A stretch of 8,336 nucleotides of DNA from an uncultured Clostridium sp. (GTDB taxonomy: Bacteria > Bacillota_A > Clostridia > TANB77 > CAG-508). Made by a program: the position numbers and the translations under genes. Location of the stretch: the NCBI GenBank assembly GCA_938045355.1, contig CALIMU010000112.1:1-8336 (forward strand), read 5' to 3'. Shown here piece after piece: positions 1 through 5,821 of the stretch. The notes under the pieces are model-generated. The model did not search any database and was not told the origin of the DNA. It saw only the letters and a list, made by a program, of their open reading frames with translations. Positions within the stretch are counted from its first letter, which is position 1. The number at the start of each line of letters is the position of its first letter.

Positions 1-1576
1 ATTTTCTTTTTATAACTTTTTCTTCTTTCCCACTGTATTTTTCTAGTTTTTCTCTATTTTTTTTATTTTTTTCTTGAATTGGAACAATTTTCTCTAAACC
101 ATGCTTAGAAAAAATAAATCGATTTCTTTTATCAAACAAGTGAATTTTTTCTTCGTTTATGTCTAATTCTTCTTCAATTATTTTTTTGAACTTTTCACGA
201 ACAATCTCTTCGCCATGATTTAAGAGAATTGATGAAATATTACTCTTCTTAAAATTTTTTAAAAGAGATATAAGATCTTCTTGTCTTGCATGTGTAGATA
301 ACGATGTTACTTTTTCTACATCTGCATTAACAAAAAGTTCCTTTCCAAACAAGTTTATTATCTTGTTAATTTCATATTCCTTTTTTCCTGCTTTTCTAGC
401 ATTTTTTATATACTCTATCTTCTCAAGTAATTTTCTTCCAACAGTACCTTCAGCACAATATGAAACAATTATTATTCTTGTATTTTGATCTGTTAGTAAT
501 TTTTTCATATATTGTACAACTGGGCCATTGCTCATCATTCCCGCTGTAGCAAGAATTATTGAATTTTCATCCAAAATCGCTTCATTTCTAGCTCCAGCAT
601 CATATATCTCAATTAAACCCGAAGGTTTAAAATTCTTTTTTAAAATTCCTGCATAAGTATATGTGTGTTTTATCGCTAACTTACCATCAAGATAAACTTT
701 TGGAAACTCTTTACTATACTTTTTATAAAATTCATATCCTCCAAGTCTTTCTTTAATATTCTTTATCACATACAGTACTTCCTGCGCTTTATGAAGCGCA
801 TTCACCGGAATCAAAATCCTTTTATTCTCATGAATAACTCCTCTTATTATCGATGAATAGATATCCATGAAATTGTTTTCATGACTTTTTTTCGTAGCTC
901 CATAAGTGCTTTCCAGCACTATATTTATATTTTTATCATTGAGAGCCTTTTGGGGAACATGAACATCTTTCTGAAGCAATTCATTTGATGTATTATAGTC
1001 TCCAGAAAAGAAGAAACTTACTTTTTCGAATCTTCTTCCTATTTTTAGCCATATACTACTTGCTCCAAGTATATGATTATTCCGATACAGAGTAAACTCT
1101 ACATTAACACCATTATAAGAAATCTTATACAATTTCTTATAATCTAATGGTTCTAATAAATCTATAACTTTTTGTATATCTCCTTCATCATAAAGAGGCT
1201 TTTTATTTTGTTTCTTTGCCTCTTCACGATGAATTTTTAAATTATCACGAAGCACATTTTCTATAAATAATGAGGTTTCCTTAGATAAATAAATTATCCC
1301 TCTATACCCTCTTTTTACAAGAAACGGTAATTTCGCTATATGATCATTATGAGCATGTGTAATAAACACAGCTCTTACGTTCTTTATATTAAATTGAAAA
1401 TCTGTATTCTCTTTCGAAAATGTGTTTATATTTAATTCCTGCATCATTCCGCAGTCAAGCAATAATATATTTTCTATATCATGCTTATCTTTAAACCGAA
1501 GAACATTTTCTGAACCTGTAACATTCATCTGTTTAGTGGTAAGTTCCACTATAAAATCTTTAGCCTTATTTCTCAT
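1..1576 (-). CDS. Metallo-beta-lactamase/beta-CASP-fold RNA-processing-type hydrolase (3' end off window)
   Basis: About 525 codons are open from ATG at 1576 to the left edge with no stop, so the C-terminus is missing. Seen in translation: the metal-binding motif THAHNDH (~residues 77-83), an LLLDCG strand before it, NNHILGAS (~166-173), FSGDYN (~190), ESTYGA (~218), VSYCAEGTVGRKLLE (~370-384), LSTHARQ (~427) and LNHGE (~451), ending in a Lys/Glu-rich tail. This order is that of the MBL plus beta-CASP families (RNase J / CPSF73-like nucleases). The exact subfamily and substrate are not clear. The start follows a good AGGAGG site 7 nt upstream. Codon use differs from the other genes: CCG, GCG, TCG, ACG, CTG and CTC appear, along with CGT, CGA and two in-frame CGG codons (1496-1498, 1082-1084). 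No frameshift is needed anywhere. It has its own promoter and is separated from murE by a terminator. It may be horizontally acquired (inference). Confidence 0.88.
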   Translation of the reverse strand, partial: MRNKAKDFIVELTTKQMNVTGSENVLRFKDKHDIENILLLDCGMMQELNINTFSKENTDFQFNIKNVRAVFITHAHNDHIAKLPFLVKRGYRGIIYLSKETSLFIENVLRDNLKIHREEAKKQNKKPLYDEGDIQKVIDLLEPLDYKKLYKISYNGVNVEFTLYRNNHILGASSIWLKIGRRFEKVSFFFSGDYNTSNELLQKDVHVPQKALNDKNINIVLESTYGATKKSHENNFMDIYSSIIRGVIHENKRILIPVNALHKAQEVLYVIKNIKERLGGYEFYKKYSKEFPKVYLDGKLAIKHTYTYAGILKKNFKPSGLIEIYDAGARNEAILDENSIILATAGMMSNGPVVQYMKKLLTDQNTRIIIVSYCAEGTVGRKLLEKIEYIKNARKAGKKEYEINKIINLFGKELFVNADVEKVTSLSTHARQEDLISLLKNFKKSNISSILLNHGEEIVREKFKKIIEEELDINEEKIHLFDKRNRFIFSKHGLEKIVPIQEKNKKNREKLEKYSGKEEKVIKRK

Positions 1577-1581
1577 AATAA

Positions 1582-1589
1582 TTCCTCCT
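1582..1589 (-). promoter_or_regulatory. Ribosome binding site of the beta-CASP gene
   Basis: On the minus strand AGGAGG lies a few bases before AATTATT and the ATG at 1576. It is a near-consensus Shine-Dalgarno sequence at good spacing and fixes the start codon. Confidence 0.8.
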
Positions 1590-1594
1590 ATTTA

Positions 1595-1620
1595 CATAGC
1601 TAATTAATTACTTAGCTATG
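1595..1620 (-). repeat. Inverted repeat (9-bp arms) in the 5' UTR of the beta-CASP gene
   Basis: CATAGCTAA (arm 1612-1620) and TTAGCTATG (arm 1595-1603) on the minus strand are perfect complements around an 8-base AT loop. The repeat lies between the promoter and the Shine-Dalgarno, with no U-run after it, so it does not look like a terminator. It could be an operator or a mRNA hairpin controlling access to the ribosome site. Which one cannot be told from sequence. Confidence 0.6.
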
Positions 1621-1651
1621 ATTAAAATTAATTTTTTCTTTTTTCACTCTA

Positions 1652-1679
1652 ATTATATCATTTTTAAATTTAATGTAAA
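1652..1679 (-). promoter_or_regulatory. Sigma-70-type promoter for the beta-CASP gene
   Basis: On the minus strand a -35-like TTTACA (1674-1679) is followed after 16 bases by a perfect -10 TATAAT (1652-1657). The predicted start is upstream of the inverted repeat and about 65-70 bases before the start codon. Confidence 0.6.
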
Positions 1680-1711
1680 TAAAAAACTATAGTTTTTAAC
1701 CTATAGTTTTT
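1678..1711 (-). terminator. Intrinsic terminator overlapping the end of murE
   Basis: Minus-strand AAAAACTATAG (1701-1711) pairs with CTATAGTTTTT (1682-1692) across an 8-base loop and runs into a T-rich tract. The murE stop codon (1696-1698) lies in the loop. The structure is symmetric and A/T-flanked, so it could work in both directions. It separates murE from the beta-CASP gene. Confidence 0.65.
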
Positions 1712-3238
1712 GTTTCTTGTTCATTTAATATTTTTTCTACAACATCTGCTATTACTTCTCTTTCATTAAAGTAATATTTAACCCCTTTTATTTCTTGGTA
1801 CATATCATGTCCGAAATCCAGGTATTAATATTGTATCTTCTTTTTTAGCCATCCTTATAGCTTTTTCTATTCCTTCTTTTCTATCTATTACTATTTCATA
1901 ATTTTTAGTTATATTTTTAAGTCCTGCTTCAATTTCTCTTAATATTTTTTCTGGATCTTCTCCTCTTACTTGGTCTGACATAAGTATTGTATAATCTGCA
2001 AATTTTCCAGAGATTTCTCCCATTATAGGTCTTTTTGCTGTATCTCTATCTCCACCTACTCCCCAAGCACATATAACTCTACCTTTTGCATATGCTGTTA
2101 CTGTTTCTAAAACATTTTTAAGTGATGATGGTGTATGTGCATAATCTAAAAGTATATTTAAATCAAGCTTATTAGGAACAGGTTCTAATCTTCCGAAGTA
2201 CTTTTGTATCTGAAAGACCTTTTACAATAGATTCTTTATCAATTCCTAAAATATTTGTTACTGCAATTGCCATTAATGAATTATATATATTAAATTTACC
2301 TGGAAGTTTTAATGTTATTTCTTGTTTTTCCTTATCTATATTTGCAATATATCTTGTCTTTTTTTCTGTTAATATTATTTCTTCTTCTCTAACATATACA
2401 TATGGTAAATGTGTTTCATTAATATTTTCTGATTCTTTTATTATTCCTGTATCATGTATTTCTTTACCATTAAGTATACTATAACATTCTCTAACTTTTT
2501 CATCATCCCAGTTTATAACAACTTTTGGTACTTTTTTTAGTAATGATACTTTTGCATCAAAATATTCATCTAAACTGTGATGCTCATATTTTGATATATG
2601 GTCTTCACTAAAATTTGTAAATCCTGCTATATCAAATTTTACATCATCAACCCTATTTGTAATCATTGCTTGTGATGATACTTCTAATACAACATGTGTA
2701 CAACCTTCTTCTACTAAATCTGCCATAAATTTTTGTATTTCATAGCTTTCAGGTGTTGTTCTTGTATTATTAAGTTTTTTTTCTTCTCCTATATATCCAC
2801 CAATACTTCCGAAGAAGTCCTACTTTTTTGCCTGAAGCTTGAAGTATGCTTTTTATCATAAATGTTGTTGTTGATTTACCTTTAGTACCTGTTATACCTA
2901 TTACAGTTAACTTTTCACTTGGATTATCATAAAAATTCCTAGAAATTCTACTAAGTTCTCTTCTAGAATTTTTAACTGTAATTATAGCAATATCTTCTTC
3001 TATTGTATCAATATCTTCATCATCATCTATAATTATTGCTACTGCTCCATTATCGATAGCATTTTTAACATATTTCATTCCATTATCTTTATATCCTTTT
3101 ATAGCTACAAATATCATATTTTCATATACATTTCTTGAATCTGATGTTATACCTGTAACTTTTATATCTAAATTTCCTCTTATATTCGAGATTTCTACTT
3201 CTCCGTAAGATATCTTTAAATATTCTTTCTTTCGCCAT
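1696..3238 (-). CDS. murE: MurE-type UDP-MurNAc-tripeptide synthetase, four +1 frameshift sites
   Basis: This is the cytoplasmic Mur ligase that adds the third amino acid to UDP-MurNAc-L-Ala-D-Glu in peptidoglycan synthesis. Frame zero breaks four times, at 3202-3208, 2808-2814, 2192-2198 and 1810-1816, always at a CGG codon. Dropping one C at each gives 512 aa, a normal MurE size. Visible landmarks are SDSR (32-35), P-loop GTKGKSTTT (117-125), NTRTTPES (157-164), EVSSQA (185-190), candidate carbamylated Lys229 in YFDAKVSL, the GRLEPVP junction (348-354), LLDYAHTPSS, GGDRD, KRPIMGEI and G-GHDMYQ near 475-480. The specificity loop reads SDQVRGEDP (~420-428) rather than the DNPR typical of diaminopimelate-adding enzymes, so the residue added is uncertain. 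ATG at 3238 is the only plausible start: the downstream frame has no ATG/GTG/TTG before codon 41. AAGG sits almost against the ATG, and a better-spaced AAGGG lies about 11 bases up. The gene is alone between promoter and terminator. Confidence 0.9.
1810..1816 (-). other. +1 frameshift site TTT CGG A in murE (site 4)
   Basis: After codon 474 the frame reads GGA TTT CGG ACA TGA. Skipping the C gives GGA TTT GGA CAT GAT ATG TAC, i.e. G-F-G-H-D-M-Y, matching the GKGHE-Y motif region of MurE apart from Phe for Lys. Without the shift the protein stops within two codons. Confidence 0.85.
2192..2198 (-). other. +1 frameshift site CTT CGG A in murE (site 3)
   Basis: After codon 347 the frame reads GTA CTT CGG AAG ATT. 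Skipping the C gives GTA CTT GGA AGA TTA GAA CCT, i.e. V-L-G-R-L-E-P, the conserved GR-E-V region of MurE. The unshifted frame stops seven codons after CGG. Confidence 0.9.
2808..2814 (-). other. +1 frameshift site CTT CGG A in murE (site 2)
   Basis: After codon 142 the frame reads GGA CTT CTT CGG AAG. Skipping the C gives G-L-L-G-S-I-G-G-Y, the expected strand after the first Mur ligase helix (typically G-G-T/S). AGGA lies three bases before the CTT slip codon, as in the RF2 frameshift site. Confidence 0.9.
3202..3208 (-). other. +1 frameshift site TTA CGG A in murE (site 1)
   Basis: After codon 11 the frame from ATG reads GAT ATC TTA CGG AGA. Skipping the C gives K-D-I-L-G-E-V-E-I-S, followed by NIRGNLDIKVTGITSDSR, a standard MurE N-terminus of normal length. 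The downstream frame lacks its own start codon, so the shift seems required. This is the only site whose preceding codon does not end in T. Confidence 0.8.
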
Positions 3239-3296
3239 TTCCTTAATTTTTCCCTTAATTTTTAATCTTTATTTATAAACATAGTTTTACTTATTT

Positions 3297-3325
3297 ATTA
3301 TATAATATATGCTTTCATTTTTCTA
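3297..3325 (-). promoter_or_regulatory. Candidate murE promoter
   Basis: Minus-strand TATAAT (3297-3302) lies 17 bases after a weak -35-like TAGAAA (3320-3325), about 55-60 bases before the murE ATG. The -10 is perfect, but the surrounding sequence is so A/T-rich that chance matches are likely. Confidence 0.4.
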
Positions 3326-3334
3326 CCATAATAC

Positions 3335-3367
3335 AATAAAAAAGAAGAGAATATTAAAATAATCTCT
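3335..3367 (-). terminator. Terminator after the 129-aa membrane protein gene
   Basis: Just downstream of the stop at 3388, minus-strand AGAGATTATT (3358-3367) and AATATTCTCT (3346-3355) form a hairpin with one mismatch, followed by TCTTTTTT. It fits an intrinsic terminator isolating this gene from murE. Confidence 0.55.
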
Positions 3368-3387
3368 CCTATATTTTCTCCTAATAA

Positions 3388-3777
3388 TTATCTAAGCTTT
3401 GCTGCAATCTTAGCAAACACTACAAATAATGAAGCTGTAAAAATAAATTTCTTGAATTTCTTATAATTAGGATTTTGAAGATCAAATCCAAAATCATTTT
3501 GTGCAATAAGTAATCCTGCAATATATTTATCATTAATAGTTGATTCTTGATATATAAATAATAGACATGCTATACTCACAATCATGCTAGGTATCCCAAT
3601 GAAGACATTAAAAGTATCATTTTTATCATATACTTTCCCTATTATTTCAGCTACTTTGAAATATGTAAAAAATAACAAATATTTAATGACTATTCCCCAA
3701 TTTCCTGGTAATAATTGTGTAAAAATAGCTACTAATTGTTTTACAACACTCAACAAACTAACAAATAGTTGTCCCAT
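3388..3777 (-). CDS. Small membrane protein of unknown function (129 aa)
   Basis: I do not recognise the family. The product is hydrophobic with likely membrane segments at about residues 28-48 (IVIKYLLFFTYFKVAEII), 56-77 (FIGIPSMIVSIACLLFIY) and 108-127 (FIFTASLFVVFAKIAA). The N-terminal ~20 residues look like an amphipathic or hydrophobic helix. A short polar stretch (around DFGFDLQNPNYKKFKK) separates the last two helices. The start is supported by AAGGAG eight bases before the ATG. The gene is monocistronic: it has its own promoter with a palindromic operator candidate and its own terminator, so it is probably regulated on its own. The size and topology would allow a holin-like or small channel-like role, but nothing in the sequence proves it. 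Confidence 0.75.
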   Translation of the reverse strand: MGQLFVSLLSVVKQLVAIFTQLLPGNWGIVIKYLLFFTYFKVAEIIGKVYDKNDTFNVFIGIPSMIVSIACLLFIYQESTINDKYIAGLLIAQNDFGFDLQNPNYKKFKKFIFTASLFVVFAKIAAKLR

Positions 3778-3828
3778 AATATTTCTCCTTAAAATAAAAG
3801 TATTTTAACTCCCCCTATTATGTTTTAA

Positions 3829-3861
3829 TTATTCACCTCCTTCAAAAATAAAATTTTTCAT
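3829..3861 (-). other. Leader with possible 10-codon ORF and an orphan Shine-Dalgarno
   Basis: Between the promoter at 3885-3913 and the ATG at 3777 is a leader of about 100 bases. It contains ATG-initiated MKNFIFEGGE with no ribosome site of its own. Overlapping its end is AAGGAGGTGA, a perfect Shine-Dalgarno with no ATG, GTG or TTG at usable spacing after it, then GGGGGAG. This may be a leader peptide, a decayed small gene or a structured leader; support is weak. Confidence 0.25.
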
Positions 3862-3871
3862 TTTTGTAAAT

Positions 3872-3891
3872 TTATTATGTATACATAATAA
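3872..3891. promoter_or_regulatory. Perfect 20-bp palindrome, operator candidate
   Basis: The 20-bp palindrome centred on GTATAC (arms TTATTATGTA/TACATAATAA) covers the whole -10 box of the promoter at 3885-3913. A dimeric repressor bound there would block RNA polymerase. No regulator gene is visible in the window. Confidence 0.6.
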
Positions 3892-3913
3892 CATAAATTT
3901 TTATTTTTTGCAA
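3885..3913 (-). promoter_or_regulatory. Promoter of the 129-aa membrane protein gene
   Basis: Minus-strand TTGCAA (3908-3913), a 17-base spacer and TATTAT (3885-3890) make a good sigma-70-type promoter. The palindrome 3872-3891 overlaps its -10. Confidence 0.55.
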
Positions 3914-3942
3914 ATCATTCTCTTATTATATTTTTAAATATA

Positions 3943-3973
3943 TAAAAAATACTAGCATATTACTTACTAGTAT
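3943..3973 (-). terminator. Terminator at the end of the ksgA-to-DUF4190 operon
   Basis: Minus-strand ATACTAG (3967-3973) pairs with CTAGTAT (3949-3955) around an 11-base loop and is followed at once by TTTTT. It lies about 20 bases after the stop of the last gene in the operon. Confidence 0.65.
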
Positions 3974-3991
3974 CTCATATATATTTTTTTA

Positions 3992-4675
3992 TTACATTCC
4001 AAAAACTCTAATATTTTTTTCATCTATCTTTGCATTTTTTACTGTTTGATTAGAAACTCCTTCAAATTCCCAAACTCCATTAGCACTTAGATTTCTACTA
4101 ACAGAATAAATATCAATAATTTGTTTTCCTGTATCTTTATCCACAATAGGAATAGAAACTACTACAAATTCTTTCTTTTCTCCAGATATATTTTTTATTT
4201 TTCCTGTTACTTTTGTAGATTTTTCATCTATTTTAAGTTCTACATTAGTTACATCAAATTTAGTCTTTTCCTTTGATTCTCTAGCTATTCTTTCAAGTTC
4301 TCTTCCTGATCTTTCTACCATAGTTATTGCAAAAAGTGTAATTGAAAATGCTATTATTATTGCAAAAATAGATAATATAATTCCAGAAATTGCAAATGAT
4401 TTTTTTACACTTCTTCTTATTAATGTTAATATTCCAAAAAGTATTGCTATTATTGCAAGTGGAAGTATTACAATATTTATAAATGGTGCAAATGATATTA
4501 CAATTGCAATTATTCCAAGTACCATACTTGCAATACCAAGTCCACTTTGTCTCTTTTCTTCTTTTATGTTTTTTTCTATTTTATTTTCTATTTCTTTAAC
4601 TTTTACTTCTAGTTCTTCTTCTTTTTCCTTTTCTTTTTGTTTAATATTATCTTCATTTTCACTTTTCTTTTTCAT
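3992..4675 (-). CDS. DUF4190-like multi-span membrane protein with C-terminal FxLYD-like domain
   Basis: The product has 227 aa. Residues 1-42 are a Lys/Glu-rich, coiled-coil-like cytoplasmic stretch. Residues ~43-90 contain GLGIASMVLGIIAIVISF and ILPLAIIAILFGILTL, the Gly-rich paired helices of DUF4190-type proteins. A third helix is at ~93-118 (FAISGIILSIFAIIIAF). Residues ~140-227 form a polar domain (FDVTNVELKIDEKSTKVTG, KNISGEKKEFV, IYSVSRNLSANGVWEFEG) typical of FxLYD beta-sandwich domains, which would face outside. The role is unknown; envelope-associated is the most that can be said. The ATG is one base after the stop of the FGE-like gene, and AAGGAG inside the end of that gene serves as ribosome site, so the two are translationally coupled. 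There is no CGG and no frameshift; it does contain CTT GGA (4513-4519) without an inserted C. Confidence 0.75.
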   Translation of the reverse strand: MKKKSENEDNIKQKEKEKEEELEVKVKEIENKIEKNIKEEKRQSGLGIASMVLGIIAIVISFAPFINIVILPLAIIAILFGILTLIRRSVKKSFAISGIILSIFAIIIAFSITLFAITMVERSGRELERIARESKEKTKFDVTNVELKIDEKSTKVTGKIKNISGEKKEFVVVSIPIVDKDTGKQIIDIYSVSRNLSANGVWEFEGVSNQTVKNAKIDEKNIRVFGM

Positions 4676-4676
4676 T

Positions 4677-5801
4677 CTAGTTCTCCTTATATAGTACTGG
4701 TCTTAATCCCCATGTTGTATCTTTTGAAGATACTGGTTGTACTGTACTCTTTATTGGTGTATTTGGTACTGATGCACTACCACCTCTTAATACTCTTTGA
4801 TCTTCTTGAGATGTATCTGTTTGTACATATTGTTCTGTTGTCCATTCACGAACATTTCCTGCTAAATCCCAAATATTATTTACAAAGTCAGATTTAAAAG
4901 TTCCTGTTGGATATACTTGTCCTGAGTAATTACCTCTATCTGTACTTGAAGAAAATAGTGGAACTCTTTGATCTATCCAGCTAAGTGTTGTATACCATGC
5001 AAATCCTGACATTAATGATGTTTTTACATCTTTATATTTTAAATCTTTATACATTTCTGATGCAACTCTTGATGCTGTTTCATAATCTATATTAGTCCAT
5101 GGAATCATACCTTTTCTTGTAAGTAATACAGATTTATTGGTTGATTGTAATGTTGCTTGTGATCCTTCATATCTTCCTATATAGAATCCTTTATATTTAG
5201 CAACACTATTTTGAAGTTCATTTGCAACTGTTGATCTATCATTATATTTTGTATTTTGTATATTATCAGATGATAATTGTCCACTTGGTACTGGTACCCA
5301 AACAAATTCATTTTGATTTTGATCTACAATTACATATCCTTCTACAACAGTACCTTCTAAATGTTTAAATCCTTCTGGTATATATGGTTCATCTGCTGTT
5401 CTTTCTTTTATATTATTTATTGTTATCTTCTTTTCTACAAACTTACCATTTTTTGCATATGTACTAAATGTATAATCTCCATTTTTTGTTACAGTATATT
5501 CTATCTTATTTCCTGATTTTTCATTTCCTTCTGGATCTGTTATTGTATTTATTCCTTCTTCATCTGCTACTGTTGCTGTTGCTGTAATTTTTACACTTGT
5601 TTGATTTGGCTCTTCAGTACTTTTTTCTAATGTCAATACTGGTTCTGGTTTTACATCTACAGTTGTTTTCTTTTCTTTTTCTTGTGATATTCTTGCAGAA
5701 TTTATCAATACAACAACTATTCCTATTATTGCTATCAAAATTACTGCTGTTATTCCCATTATTACATATTTATTAAAAAAGTTTTTCTTTTTATAATACA
5801 T
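4677..5801 (-). CDS. Membrane-anchored FGE/SUMF1-fold protein lacking cysteines
   Basis: The product has 374 aa. A short basic N-terminus precedes one helix (~14-34, VIMGITAVILIAIIGIVVVL) that acts as signal anchor, so the rest is extracytoplasmic. Residues ~50-132 look like an Ig-like beta domain (VLTLEKSTEEPNQTSVKI, NGDYTFSTYAKNGK). From ~150 on is the formylglycine-generating-enzyme (FGE-sulfatase) fold: NEFVWVPVPSG, GFYIGRYEGS, SLMSGFAW, NIWDLAGNVREWT, RVLRGGSA and GLRPVL. There is no cysteine in the whole protein, so the FGE catalytic Cys pair is absent and it is unlikely to make formylglycine. Such domains often serve as binding or structural modules. GGGAGAG 8 bases before the ATG supports the start. 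It follows deoD by 20 bases and overlaps the ribosome site of the DUF4190-like gene. Confidence 0.85.
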   Translation of the reverse strand: MYYKKKNFFNKYVIMGITAVILIAIIGIVVVLINSARISQEKEKKTTVDVKPEPVLTLEKSTEEPNQTSVKITATATVADEEGINTITDPEGNEKSGNKIEYTVTKNGDYTFSTYAKNGKFVEKKITINNIKERTADEPYIPEGFKHLEGTVVEGYVIVDQNQNEFVWVPVPSGQLSSDNIQNTKYNDRSTVANELQNSVAKYKGFYIGRYEGSQATLQSTNKSVLLTRKGMIPWTNIDYETASRVASEMYKDLKYKDVKTSLMSGFAWYTTLSWIDQRVPLFSSSTDRGNYSGQVYPTGTFKSDFVNNIWDLAGNVREWTTEQYVQTDTSQEDQRVLRGGSASVPNTPIKSTVQPVSSKDTTWGLRPVLYKEN

Positions 5802-5821
5802 CTTATTCTCTCCCCTATTAT

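Noticed and set aside
1696..3238. murE as a pseudogene
   Set aside because: All four breaks are the same CGG +1 event and no other lesion, stop or motif loss is present across 512 codons; a decaying gene would show mixed lesions.
3240..3390. CRISPR array, tRNA or riboswitch in the intergenic stretches
   Set aside because: No repeated units with spacers, no cloverleaf with GTTCGA-type arm, and only short A/T hairpins consistent with terminators were seen.
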